64,000 nucleotides of DNA from Hyphomicrobiales bacterium (lineage in GTDB: Bacteria > Pseudomonadota > Alphaproteobacteria > Rhizobiales > JACESI01): contig JBDXGY010000005.1 in NCBI GenBank assembly GCA_039989895.1, positions 1 through 64,000 of the forward strand, given 5' to 3'. Every line of letters starts with the position of its first letter. The first letter of the stretch is position 1. Made by a program: the position numbers and the translations under genes. The notes under the pieces were generated by a model. It was not told the origin of the DNA. It saw nothing but the letters and a program-made list of their open reading frames with translations, and did no database searches. Shown here in pieces: positions 42,265 through 51,162 of the stretch.

Positions 42265-43524
42265 TTAGGAAGCCTGCTTCTTTCCGCGAAATTTATCTAG
42301 GAATGGCACTTTCATGCCGCTTTTTTCCATAGATGCGGCTTCTGTGCGTCCTGTTAAGTTTGCTGCCAGTGCCTTAAATTTGGCTACAGTTGGCGATCTT
42401 GGATTGCTCTCTGCGATCATCTGTCCGTTGTTCATTGCTGTACCGAAAACAACTGGCTCAAACGGGATACTGAGAGTAACTTTGGTTTCAAGAGCATCTT
42501 CAAATGCTCCAACCTTAATCTCGGTCTCTTTGCTGCGATCAACCTGATTTAAAATGATATGCGGCTTAGGGTCGGTTTTGCGCTTTTGCTTAAGAGTATC
42601 AAACAAATTTTTTGCATTACGCAATCCAGCCAAATCCGGTGTTGTCGTGATGACAACTTCATCCGCTGATGTGAGTGTTGCAGCCATCCAATCATTCCAT
42701 AAGTATGGCAAATCCATTACAAAATACGGTACCGAGCTTTGTGCTACTTCCACCAAGCCGTCTATCTCTTCTTCGGTATACTCATACATGCGGTCCAAAA
42801 TGGCTGGCGCTGTCAAAAGGTTGAGATGGTCTGTGCACTTGGTAAGAATACGGTCCAAATATGTGCCATCAAGCTTTTCACTCGACACTAAAGCATCAGC
42901 TATTGTCTGTGCCGGGTCTTGATTGAAGTTCAAACCAACAGTTCCACCGGCGAAATCAAAGTCAGCTATGATCACATCATTCTCGAACAATTCTGAGATC
43001 GACCAAGCTGTGTTTTGAGCAATCGACGAAGAACCGCTTCCTCCCTTAGCGCCAACAAAAGCAATTGTACGCCCCAAAGGCTCTGCATCAGGTGCTGTAA
43101 ACATGTCACCTAACGAGCTGATCAAATCTATGGTTGACAGCGGTGCAACCAAATATTCTGAAACACCAAATTTCATCAAACGGCGATAAAGTTCGACATC
43201 ATTTCTATTACCAATCACGATCACCTTCGTATCTGCATCACAGACATTCGCAAGGAGATTAAGTTCATTAATGAGCGCATCGCTATCTAGATCACTTTCT
43301 ACGATGACAACATTTGGCGTTGGTGCGCTTTGATAAAACTCAATGGCTGCGCGCGTGCCGCCCATATGGGTTTTCACATGTGCACGGGCAATACGCCGAT
43401 CAGCCGCAAATGTTCCAATAGACTGATGTAGAGATTCCGTTTCGCAAAAGGCTTGAATGGAAATTCTTGGAATTGGGCGCAAATCTGATTCTGACGCCGT
43501 ATGACCTGGAGTATTTGTATCCAT
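42265..43524 (-). CDS. cpaE: Pilus assembly protein CpaE/TadZ (ParA/MinD-like)
   Basis: 419 residues. The N-terminal atypical receiver-like region (about 20-135, VVIVESDLDSDALI to LAPLS) is followed by a MinD-type P-loop domain with a deviant Walker A, GAKGGSGSSSIAQN: the signature lysine is present but the usual GKT is GSS. Family members localise the pilus machine to the pole. Sits between cpaD and cpaF in the operon. Confidence 0.92.
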   Translation of the reverse strand: MDTNTPGHTASESDLRPIPRISIQAFCETESLHQSIGTFAADRRIARAHVKTHMGGTRAAIEFYQSAPTPNVVIVESDLDSDALINELNLLANVCDADTKVIVIGNRNDVELYRRLMKFGVSEYLVAPLSTIDLISSLGDMFTAPDAEPLGRTIAFVGAKGGSGSSSIAQNTAWSISELFENDVIIADFDFAGGTVGLNFNQDPAQTIADALVSSEKLDGTYLDRILTKCTDHLNLLTAPAILDRMYEYTEEEIDGLVEVAQSSVPYFVMDLPYLWNDWMAATLTSADEVVITTTPDLAGLRNAKNLFDTLKQKRKTDPKPHIILNQVDRSKETEIKVGAFEDALETKVTLSIPFEPVVFGTAMNNGQMIAESNPRSPTVAKFKALAANLTGRTEAASMEKSGMKVPFLDKFRGKKQAS

Positions 43525-43533
43525 AATTCTATC

Positions 43534-44262
43534 CTAAAATAAGTCTGAAACAGCGACGGGTGCTACAGTTGGCGCTGTGTTTGCTTCGAAATCGCCGACA
43601 ACCACTGCTGTACGTTCAGCATTAATTGCGCCTTGGCCACGCGGCTCGATGATATCATTAGGGTCAGCGACTATAGCTGCTAGATTACTTTGTGTGGCAC
43701 AACCAAAATTTTCGTAATTTCTGTTCTCAAAATCGGTGCCAATATCAGTTGGCCAAACACCACATTCACTCGCAACACGCGCTTGTATAGCAGTGAAAGA
43801 AAGACGAACATGGCCAGGCGCTTGCCCACTATGAGCTGTGTAAGGTCTCAAGGCGATATGTCGGTGATGTACACCACCCTGTTCTAGTATTTCACGAGCA
43901 TGACCCGCTATATGACTGGCACTTATTTCATTTGATGAGCCTGACGGCACTAAAATTTGCAAGCCCTTTGCACCTGATTGGCGGTAATCTTTAGCGAAGC
44001 CAGTGATAGCACTTTTCATACCAACTGTTAGATGCGTGCGCTCATTTCCAACTGGCAAATCCAGTGTGGTTGGTGATGCATCAACTACAATCGGATGCTT
44101 CTGTTGATAAGAAACAGGAGCAACATTGTAATTTGACGGAGCTTGAGATGCACAGCCAGCAAGCAAAACCATAAAGGCACAAGCGGAGCCGGCGTATCTG
44201 ATTGCGTTTCCGATGTTTCTATTAGTCATTTCACTAGCCTTCTTGTTAAAAGCGATACTCAT
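43534..44262 (-). CDS. cpaD: Pilus biogenesis lipoprotein CpaD
   Basis: 242 residues with a lipoprotein signal ending LLAGCAS (the ATG at 44262 has GAGG seven bases upstream) and the CpaD fold, including ASECGVWPTDIGTDFENRNYENFGCATQSNLAAIVADPNDIIEPRGQ, a segment conserved across the family. Thought to assist the secretin CpaC at the outer membrane. Nine bases before cpaE. Confidence 0.92.
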   Translation of the reverse strand: MSIAFNKKASEMTNRNIGNAIRYAGSACAFMVLLAGCASQAPSNYNVAPVSYQQKHPIVVDASPTTLDLPVGNERTHLTVGMKSAITGFAKDYRQSGAKGLQILVPSGSSNEISASHIAGHAREILEQGGVHHRHIALRPYTAHSGQAPGHVRLSFTAIQARVASECGVWPTDIGTDFENRNYENFGCATQSNLAAIVADPNDIIEPRGQGAINAERTAVVVGDFEANTAPTVAPVAVSDLF

Positions 44263-44329
44263 TTTGTCATCCTCTGCGGCCTAAGGTGTTGATCAAATGA
44301 TCGACTGACCGATAAGCCTTTGATTACGA

Positions 44330-45886
44330 TTACTTATAAATAAACCCGACGTTTCCGTGATATTTACCCTTCGCGCCATCGCCCTTACCGCCGTACAGTC
44401 TATTCAGACTATTCATCAGGAAGTTCTTTGCATCGTCATTGAGGGCATAATTCTTATCTGGACGTGTCAGTTTCTTCGCTGACGTTGGGCGCACCAAATA
44501 GGGTGTGACCATAATCACCAGCTCGGTTTCATTGCGAATGAAATTATTGCTTCCAAATAGTGGACCAAGCACTGGCAGGTTTTTCAAATAAGGGAGGCCT
44601 TGCGATGACTGACGAATATCGTCACGCAACAATCCACCCAAAACCATCGTGCCACCAGATGGTAACTCAAGCGTTGAGGAGGCACGCCGCACTGAAATAG
44701 ACGGTATTTGTGTCGGACCAACAAAGGTGAGAGCGCGTGTTGGATCAATCTCACTAACCTCAGTATTCACCGTAATGCTTATGCGTTCAGGAGATTGCAC
44801 GACTGGTGTGAAGCTGAGTGAGACACCCAATGGACGAAATTCTGTCGTGACTGTTACCTCGCCATCGTCATCAGCAGTAGAAGCCGCAGGGACTGGTATT
44901 TCACCACCGGCAAGAAACGAAGCTTCACGGCCTGACTGTGCTGTTAATGTAGGTTCTGCTAGTGTGCGAATAGCATTCGCCCGTTCCAAAGCATCTATTA
45001 CCGAAGTAACGTTTGCTCCGCCAAAATTTCGACTAATAGTAGCTCCAAGACCACCTGGTTGAGAAAAGCCTACTGCTCCAGATATAGCGGCACTGCTAAG
45101 CGCTGCCGCTGTTGTTTGGCCGCTTACGGTTGCTGTTAAATTAACCCCGAGCTGCTTCAAGACACTGCGTCTAATTTCAGCAATAACAACTTTAAGGTGA
45201 ACTTGATCCTCTCCTTCAATTTGTAGGAGATTGATCACCTGGCTAACTGCGCGTTCATCATCGGGATTGCTGATTGCAGAGTCACCACCGTTTTGGCCAC
45301 TTGTTGCTGTTTGCGTAAATTGACCGGTTGTTGCTTCACCGCCAGTTACAAAGGCCTGAGCCAGATCAGCTGCACGACCCGCCGCGAGAGGGTTTGGTAC
45401 AGTACCCGTCAAAATAACGTTATCATTCGCTATTTCAACAGTAACATCTGAACCTGGCACATATTTTTCAATCAATTCTTCAAGCGGACCGATATCTCGT
45501 TCAACCTTTAGGTCAAGACTCAATACCGTGTTGCCTGCACCATCGAAAAGGAAAATATTTGTCTGACCAACACTGTTGCCTATCAGGAAAATTTTGCGTG
45601 CTGTACGAACAATCGCATCCGCAATCTCAGGGTTTGCAACAAGGACATCGCGAACATCTCTTGGCAATTCGACAACCAGAGACTTATCAAGTCCAAGCGC
45701 CACACGTCTTACCGCTCCGACCTCAGTCGTACGTAAGACTTCAAGACCAGAATTAACACGGTCCTTTGAATGTACTGGCATAATAGTGGCGCAGAAAGCG
45801 ACCAAAATTAATACCGCAGACATGAACGCCGTTGCTAAAAAACGATTGCTTATAATAGCTTGGCCAAAAAACGGAGAATTTTTCAT
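44330..45886 (-). CDS. cpaC: Tad pilus secretin CpaC/RcpA
   Basis: 518 residues. A hydrophobic signal segment (about 15-40) is followed by the N-terminal secretin/BON-like region (LVVELPRDVRDVLVANPEIADAIV, VPNPLAAGRAADLAQAFV) and the secretin core (VHLKVVIAEIRRSVLKQLGVN to LPSGGTMVLGGLLRDDIRQSSQGLPYLKNLPVLGPLFGS, then ETELVIMVTPYLV). Forms the outer-membrane pore for the pilus. Seven bases downstream of cpaB. Confidence 0.95.
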   Translation of the reverse strand: MKNSPFFGQAIISNRFLATAFMSAVLILVAFCATIMPVHSKDRVNSGLEVLRTTEVGAVRRVALGLDKSLVVELPRDVRDVLVANPEIADAIVRTARKIFLIGNSVGQTNIFLFDGAGNTVLSLDLKVERDIGPLEELIEKYVPGSDVTVEIANDNVILTGTVPNPLAAGRAADLAQAFVTGGEATTGQFTQTATSGQNGGDSAISNPDDERAVSQVINLLQIEGEDQVHLKVVIAEIRRSVLKQLGVNLTATVSGQTTAAALSSAAISGAVGFSQPGGLGATISRNFGGANVTSVIDALERANAIRTLAEPTLTAQSGREASFLAGGEIPVPAASTADDDGEVTVTTEFRPLGVSLSFTPVVQSPERISITVNTEVSEIDPTRALTFVGPTQIPSISVRRASSTLELPSGGTMVLGGLLRDDIRQSSQGLPYLKNLPVLGPLFGSNNFIRNETELVIMVTPYLVRPTSAKKLTRPDKNYALNDDAKNFLMNSLNRLYGGKGDGAKGKYHGNVGFIYK

Positions 45887-45893
45887 AACAATC

Positions 45894-46718
45894 CTACTTA
45901 TCGGTTTTCACGGCGGAAACTTTGCCATGACGCACTATGGAAATTTTATTTTTCTGACTGCCATCAGAACCACTTATGAGGTAGGCACCATCAGCGGAAA
46001 CTGGCTCATCAGAATCTCGGATAGAGCGCAATGCCAGAGTGATGGAATCAGCAACCTGTTGAGTTACAGTCAAGATTCGAACCTGTTCATCTGTCAGTTC
46101 AAGCGTCGCCGTTTTACCAACAACGACAGGTTCACCATCTTTTTCTTGTATTTGTTGGTCAATCGCCAACACCCGCACGTTGCGCAGGACAGGAACAGTG
46201 TCAAAACTCTGTGCACTACCCTCCACACCGTTATCAACAGCCCGTGTCATCATCACATCCACACGGTCATCAGGAAGAATAAATCCGCCAGCCGCTGTAC
46301 CTGGTGAAACATTCGTTGAAACAGCCCGCTTACCTTCTTCAAGCACAGATGCCATGAAGCCCTGTCCTTGTTTCACAAACTTGCTGCTTTGTGCAGGATC
46401 ACCTTGCTCCATCGTGAGACGAACGGTATCACCTGTGAATTTTTCAAGTGCGTCTGGATTTGCAGATTGGGTGATATGCGTTTTTGTCACACTGCTTGAT
46501 GGCCATTCAGCCCATCTTAATGAACCACTTTTTATTGCATCACCGCGATTTAATCGTTTGTTAGCGATTAGTATTTTCGTTGTCTCAATCGTTGGAACTT
46601 TGACAACTTGACGGATGGTTTCTGGTCCCGCCGATGACGTTAAGTTCACGACCATGACAGCTGCAACGATGGCAGCGACAAAACCTATTCCAAGTATTAA
46701 TAGACGTGTAGGACTCAT
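45894..46718 (-). CDS. cpaB: Flp pilus assembly protein CpaB/RcpC
   Basis: 274 residues. One N-terminal membrane helix (LLILGIGFVAAIVAAVMVVNL), a SAF domain (IANKRLNRGDAIKSGSLRWAEWP) and the RcpC domain (GFILPDDRVDVMMTRAV, TATLELTDEQVRILTVTQQVADSITLALRS). A periplasmic assembly factor of Tad systems. It leads the cpaB-cpaC-cpaD-cpaE-cpaF-tadB-tadC run, with a 136-bp gap upstream that contains a candidate CtrA half-site. Confidence 0.93.
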   Translation of the reverse strand: MSPTRLLILGIGFVAAIVAAVMVVNLTSSAGPETIRQVVKVPTIETTKILIANKRLNRGDAIKSGSLRWAEWPSSSVTKTHITQSANPDALEKFTGDTVRLTMEQGDPAQSSKFVKQGQGFMASVLEEGKRAVSTNVSPGTAAGGFILPDDRVDVMMTRAVDNGVEGSAQSFDTVPVLRNVRVLAIDQQIQEKDGEPVVVGKTATLELTDEQVRILTVTQQVADSITLALRSIRDSDEPVSADGAYLISGSDGSQKNKISIVRHGKVSAVKTDK

Positions 46719-46789
46719 CTCATTCCCTCATTAAAAATCGCAACTCTTGCGAAGCTTGTGAGGCAAAATGACATGCAAGTCGTATAATT

Positions 46790-46797
46790 ATGGTTAA
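46790..46797 (-). promoter_or_regulatory. CtrA-like half-site upstream of cpaB
   Basis: TTAACCAT on the minus strand, about 70 bp before the cpaB start, matches the CtrA half-site form reported in Rhizobiales. Inference from motif only. Confidence 0.3.
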
Positions 46798-46854
46798 CAA
46801 ACGATAATTTTGTTTAGTTAATCAAATCTTACTTATATAAGCTGGCAATAATGT

Positions 46855-47352
46855 TTAAAACGCTTGATATATATAGGTCTTCGGAAACTCTATAAGGGCA
46901 GCAATTGCAATGGCTACGCCATAAGGAATGCCCTCATTTTTGTCGTGCAGTCCATTTATAGTTTTATTTTTTTTAAATTCTTCTGATAGTGGAATACGTC
47001 TAAAAATAAGCAAACAGAGTGCAAGTACACCGCCGAAAATTGCCATATATGTAAAAAAGGTAATAAAATTGCCTGGCCCAAACCATAAAGCTAGGGCTGA
47101 AATGACTTTCACATCACCTCCCCCAAAAATTCCGGTCATAAACATAATAAAGCCAATAACAAATACAACGGCTGCCACACCCACATGCCAAGCGAACAAC
47201 TCTAATGGCGGCTGGATGACTGCAAAAATGGCTAAAACACCGACGACAAGTATGATCGAGATAAAGTTTGGCAGTGTATATGACCGCAGATCAGACAATG
47301 CCGCGTAAATCATCAATATGGAAAATAATGCGAATATTAAATTCTGGATCAT
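46855..47352 (-). CDS. cpaA: Prepilin peptidase CpaA/TadV
   Basis: About 165 residues from the ATG at 47352; an upstream TTG at 47364 is possible. A small type IV prepilin peptidase with the two catalytic aspartates in YAALSDLRSYTLPN and FGGGDVKVISALALW, embedded in about five membrane helices. It cleaves the leader of the Flp pilin. Lies between flp and cpaB on the same strand. Confidence 0.94.
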   Translation of the reverse strand: MIQNLIFALFSILMIYAALSDLRSYTLPNFISIILVVGVLAIFAVIQPPLELFAWHVGVAAVVFVIGFIMFMTGIFGGGDVKVISALALWFGPGNFITFFTYMAIFGGVLALCLLIFRRIPLSEEFKKNKTINGLHDKNEGIPYGVAIAIAALIEFPKTYIYQAF

Positions 47353-47422
47353 GCCGCCCACCAAGGTGTTATTTTTAACAATAGATTAGAAAAAAATGAT
47401 GAAAAACCATTAAAGAATAAAA

Positions 47423-47447
47423 AAAGCGGGAGTAAAACTCCCGCTTT
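47423..47447 (-). terminator. Terminator after the flp pilin gene
   Basis: A perfect 10-bp stem AAAGCGGGAG with its complement and a 5-base loop, followed on minus by a T-run, lies 42 bp past the flp stop. It likely makes the abundant pilin mRNA end before cpaA. Confidence 0.88.
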
Positions 47448-47488
47448 CACTCAACATCTAACCCAATGGTTAGGATGTCAATATAAGT

Positions 47489-47668
47489 TTAGCCACCTGC
47501 TGCTGTACCAGAAATAGCTTGTTCTACTTCATCAAAGTTGGTGCTCAAAGAAGTACCAAGTGTAGTTAGCGCAGTAATGATAATAACGCTAATAAGAGCA
47601 GCAATCAGACCATATTCAATAGCTGTTGCGCCTTTTTCATCTTTACGGAATTTTTTCAAAAGTTTCAT
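47489..47668 (-). CDS. flp: Flp/Fap family type IVb pilin
   Basis: 59 residues from the ATG at 47668, seven bases after AGGAG; the in-frame GTG at 47689 precedes that ribosome site. Short basic leader MKLLKKFRKDEKG, cleavage after glycine, then ATAIEYGLIAALISVIIITALTTLG, the hydrophobic helix with the Flp-motif glutamate and tyrosine. Major subunit of the Tad pilus used in surface attachment. Own terminator downstream. Confidence 0.95.
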   Translation of the reverse strand: MKLLKKFRKDEKGATAIEYGLIAALISVIIITALTTLGTSLSTNFDEVEQAISGTAAGG

Positions 47669-48031
47669 TGTGAGCTCCTGTGTGTTCACATCTGTTAAAC
47701 AAATACCGTGGCCCTCTTATACTTATAGGAGCCAGCGATGACTTGAACATAGGGGATAGTTATTTCATCTCAGTTAATTCGACTAAATAAAATTATAAGA
47801 AAAAACCGATATACTTATGATTAATCAATCATATATTTTCCATTCGATTTTATAATTATATATATAAAACAATGAGTTACAAATTTTATCGGAGGAAATA
47901 TACAAGATATATACTATCATAATTTTACTTCATATTAACTATGAATAATATTGGCCTTTATATTTTAAATAAAAACCCTTCTGACAATCAAAATAAAAAT
48001 ACAAATCCCGCTTCAAGCAAGAGCCTACTCC
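47669..48031. promoter_or_regulatory. AT-rich region upstream of flp
   Basis: About 360 bp without a gene, markedly AT-rich, containing the flp promoter on minus. A perfect inverted repeat TATGATT-AATC-AATCATA lies at 47816-47833 and could be an operator. Nothing else is recognised. Confidence 0.5.
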
Positions 48032-48787
48032 TCAAGAACCATATTGATGTAATTCATGGCCATTGTTTCGCAGCCAGTTGCGGTGTTCTTGCATGTTAGG
48101 GCAGGTTTTCTCTACCAGACGCCAAAACTGCGGCTGATGGTTCATTTCTTCCAGATGAGCGACCTCGTGAGCTGCAACATAATCAAGAACTTCCATCGGC
48201 GCTAAAATGAGCCGCCATGAAAAATTAAGTCTACCACCAGAGGAGCATGACCCCCAGCGTGTCCGTTGGTCGCGTATAGTGATCGAGCGATAATGCAATC
48301 CAAGATTATTGGCATGATGGATACATGCCTTGGTGATATCCTCTCGCGCCTGTTTTTTAAGCCAATCGGTTAGCCTGCGTTCAAAATGCTGACTATCACC
48401 TGGGACAAGGAGCGTATTCATATGATCATCATCTACAACGCTTTGAACCCGCCCACGCAATGCGCCGCTTGATTGTAATCGGTACTTCTCACCGCGAAAC
48501 GGTATAATCGCATCCGCTTCAAATGCTGTAACGGGAGATTTATTTGATATGCGATCCGCTAGCCAGTCGATATTTCGCAACGCAAAATCATGGGCTTCAT
48601 CATATGTGCCATGCTTAGGGATGGTCAAAACTGGCGCATTGCCTTTTTGTGGCATACGCAATGTATAGCGTTTTGCTCGCGCATTGTGGCGTATTGATAA
48701 ATCCACCTGCTCACCAGCAATTTCCAAAGTGAGTGTTTGATTGTATTTATTACTCGCCCGAGTGGGTGCAAAAAATGATCTCAACAT
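48032..48787 (-). CDS. YgjP-like (DUF45) zinc metallopeptidase
   Basis: About 251 residues from the ATG at 48787; a GTG at 48817 with AAGGA upstream is a good alternative. The longer open frame to 48880 runs through the terminator of the preceding gene and is rejected. The YgjP/SprT-like domain has RTRWGSCSSGGRLNFSWRL and the metal motif AAHEVAHLEEMNHQPQFW (HExxH plus a downstream histidine). The family is common in bacteria, often linked to restriction or DNA-protein contexts, but the cellular role is unknown here. Confidence 0.85.
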   Translation of the reverse strand: MLRSFFAPTRASNKYNQTLTLEIAGEQVDLSIRHNARAKRYTLRMPQKGNAPVLTIPKHGTYDEAHDFALRNIDWLADRISNKSPVTAFEADAIIPFRGEKYRLQSSGALRGRVQSVVDDDHMNTLLVPGDSQHFERRLTDWLKKQAREDITKACIHHANNLGLHYRSITIRDQRTRWGSCSSGGRLNFSWRLILAPMEVLDYVAAHEVAHLEEMNHQPQFWRLVEKTCPNMQEHRNWLRNNGHELHQYGS

Positions 48788-48845
48788 CAGTATACTATAA
48801 ATGACTCGCTTGATCACGCCATCCTTGTTTTCAATAAGTCGCAAC

Positions 48846-48869
48846 GAAAAACGGAGCCCTAAGGCTCCG
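48846..48869 (-). terminator. Terminator after the DUF2852 gene
   Basis: A 7-bp GC-rich stem CGGAGCC (48852-48858) pairs with 48863-48869 and is followed on minus by TTTTTC. It lies 58 bp past the DUF2852 stop. Confidence 0.8.
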
Positions 48870-48927
48870 CTTTCACTCAATGATGATGAGAAGGCTACTT
48901 ATCCTTCGTCATAGAATAACCTGAGTA

Positions 48928-49356
48928 TCAACGCTTTTTGGCGGCTTTATTGCGGCTCGCCATAAACTCATCGAACTCTTCTTGGTCGCGTGCCTGACGT
49001 AAACTGTTCAAGTGGTCGTCAAACTCTTGACGCATGGCGTCAATTTTAGCGCGCTCTTGCTCTAATCGTGCCAATTCCTCAGCGCGATAAGTATCAAAAG
49101 CTGTATTGCCCATTGGACGCACTGGACGGCTGGTCGTTGACCAATCAAATAAATCTTCGAACTGACGTTTGATGTCTTGTATCAGATCACTCAATTTATG
49201 CCCCCAAATGTTGTAACAAAGCATCGCCAGACCAAGGGGCCAGAAAAACACGAACCCTAAAATCATCAGCATGATGTTAAATGGACTCCAGCCAGGCTTC
49301 AAAAAAGGACCTGCGTTATCCTTACCAGTGGCATATGCGGTTTGTTGTTGGATCAT
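48928..49356 (-). CDS. DUF2852 family membrane protein
   Basis: 142 residues. One central hydrophobic stretch (FNIMLMILGFVFFWPLGLAMLCYNIWGHKL) is followed by a charged, probably coiled helical C-terminus (TAFDTYRAEELARLEQERAKIDAMRQEFDDHLNSLR). The F/L-x-WP-x-GLA motif and the conserved tail match DUF2852, a small inner-membrane family of alphaproteobacteria with no known function. Single-gene unit with its own terminator. Confidence 0.85.
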   Translation of the reverse strand: MIQQQTAYATGKDNAGPFLKPGWSPFNIMLMILGFVFFWPLGLAMLCYNIWGHKLSDLIQDIKRQFEDLFDWSTTSRPVRPMGNTAFDTYRAEELARLEQERAKIDAMRQEFDDHLNSLRQARDQEEFDEFMASRNKAAKKR

Positions 49357-49625
49357 TTTCTACCTCGTAAATAATGCACCAAATTGCTTCGCCGTTCATC
49401 GGCAAGGCAACCGTGACAAACGCCCTTTACTAGAAGCAAGCACTGGTCACGTCTCGTACACTATGTGGTGATGGTAGAAATTTGTTTCAAGAAAATTCGG
49501 GCATTATTTTGAAATAGGATGCTGAGTTCATTGAAGGCACTACGTTATTTATCTCTCAGATATAATGAGATAATTAGCCAGCCAAGGCTTTGCTTTGCCG
49601 TCAGGGTTTTTCAATGGCAGCTTAT

Positions 49626-50945
49626 CTAGCTCACCGTGCTTGTGGTTCTGACCTTCTTCGTTTTTGCTTTGGCCTTGGCGCTAACAGGTGCTGCATCTTG
49701 CTTGTCAAAACTATTAACGAAGTCAGTTATGCGGGGGCGGATGCCTTTGCGAAATTTAGACCCGTTAAAGACGCCATAATGCCCAACTGATGGCTGCATA
49801 TAATGAACCTTCATGGAGTCGGGTAAATTTTCACATAAATCATGGGCTGCTTTTGTTTGACCCAAACCTGAAATGTCGTCTTTCTCACCCTCAACAGTCA
49901 ACAGCGCGACCTTTTTAATGGCACTCGTATCAACGTGTTTGTCATGATGCATTAAGCTGCGCATTGGCAAAGCGTGCTCAATGAATACTGCTTCAACAGT
50001 TTGAAGGTAAAACTCCTCCGTCAAATCCATGACCGCTAAATATTCATCGTAAAATTCACGGTGTTTTTCAGCTGAATCGCCGTCACCTTCGACAAGATGG
50101 TTATAAAATTCCCTCTGCGCCGTCATGTGGCGGTCCATGTTCATGCTCATGAAACCCGTCAGCTGCAAAAAGCCAGGATAGACGCGTCTCATGCAACCCG
50201 GATTAGGAAACGGTACCGTCATGATGACATTATTTTCAAACCAAGACAGATCATTCTTACTTGCAAGATCATTAACAGCTGTCGGATTGACCCGCGTATC
50301 TATCGGTCCACCCATCAAGGTCATAGACTTCGGTGCAGAAGGGTCACCATCTTCTTCCATGCGTGCAACAGCTGCCAAAACAGGCACTGACGGCTGACAA
50401 ACGGCCACGAAATGGACATCGCCTTCAAAGAATTGGGCCATTGATATAATGTAATCAATGTAGTCGCCCAGATCGAACTTACCCTGTGATACAGGAACCT
50501 GACGAGCATCAACCCAATCTGTAATATAAACATCATGATGCGGCAAAAGCCCCTCAACCGTACCACGTAGCAAGGTGGCGTAGTGGCCGGACATCGGCGC
50601 GACAAGTACAACCTTGGACGTTTTACTGGTCATATCAATGCTAGTTCCAGCTGGAACCATGCGTTTGAAGTGAAGCAATTTGCAAAATGTATCGGACCAG
50701 ACTTCTTCCTCAAGTACAGGCAGAGTTTGGCCATCAATGACCGTTTCTTTAATGCCGAATTCTGGTTTTCCATATTGGCGTGTAGCGCGTTCAAACACTT
50801 CGCAACCCGCTGCCAAAGATTTGCCCATGGGGGTCGAGCTTAATGGATTAAATGGGTTTTTATAATAAAGCTTGGTCATGTCCGCGACAGCACGCAAGGG
50901 ATTAAGCGCTGCATGAGTCATTTCGTGCATTAAGTAAAAAGACAT
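49626..50945 (-). CDS. phaZ: Intracellular polyhydroxyalkanoate depolymerase PhaZ
   Basis: 439 residues from the ATG at 50945, ten bases after AGGGA; the frame extends upstream but lacks a site there. It starts MSFYLMHEMTHAALNPLRA, typical of the family. The alpha/beta hydrolase core has the catalytic cysteine at residue 183 in AVCQPSVP, the same number as in Ralstonia PhaZ1, with an aspartate in EGEKDD and a histidine in SVGHYGVF. It mobilises stored PHB. The C-terminus is lysine/alanine-rich (AKAKAKTKK), which may help granule binding. Confidence 0.93.
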   Translation of the reverse strand: MSFYLMHEMTHAALNPLRAVADMTKLYYKNPFNPLSSTPMGKSLAAGCEVFERATRQYGKPEFGIKETVIDGQTLPVLEEEVWSDTFCKLLHFKRMVPAGTSIDMTSKTSKVVLVAPMSGHYATLLRGTVEGLLPHHDVYITDWVDARQVPVSQGKFDLGDYIDYIISMAQFFEGDVHFVAVCQPSVPVLAAVARMEEDGDPSAPKSMTLMGGPIDTRVNPTAVNDLASKNDLSWFENNVIMTVPFPNPGCMRRVYPGFLQLTGFMSMNMDRHMTAQREFYNHLVEGDGDSAEKHREFYDEYLAVMDLTEEFYLQTVEAVFIEHALPMRSLMHHDKHVDTSAIKKVALLTVEGEKDDISGLGQTKAAHDLCENLPDSMKVHYMQPSVGHYGVFNGSKFRKGIRPRITDFVNSFDKQDAAPVSAKAKAKTKKVRTTSTVS

Positions 50946-51065
50946 GCGACTAGATTCCCTTTGAATGTATAGTTGTGCACTGCACAATAGCACATAAATC
51001 ACACATCACAACTAACCATCATGATTAATGAACGGATATAATCTACAAAGGTGTCTATTTTGACA

Positions 51066-51084
51066 ATTTGTTTGCTAAACAAAT
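51066..51084. promoter_or_regulatory. Palindrome upstream of phaZ
   Basis: ATTTGTTT-GCT-AAACAAAT, a perfect 8-bp inverted repeat with a 3-base centre, lies 121 bp upstream of phaZ in the gap before the TRAP operon end. It has operator-like symmetry; the regulator is unknown. Confidence 0.4.
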
Positions 51085-51162
51085 CATCCTATTCAGTCTA
51101 CGCAATAAGCTGACTTGAGCAAGCTACTCCAATTAATCAACACTCACCCTTAGGGCTAAGCC

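Noticed and set aside
45576-46307. 243-codon open frame on plus
   Set aside because: It is antisense to cpaC and cpaB, with no ribosome site or family features.
48788-48880. Longer N-terminus for the YgjP-like protein
   Set aside because: The extra codons are formed by the terminator hairpin of the preceding DUF2852 gene, so translation must start downstream.
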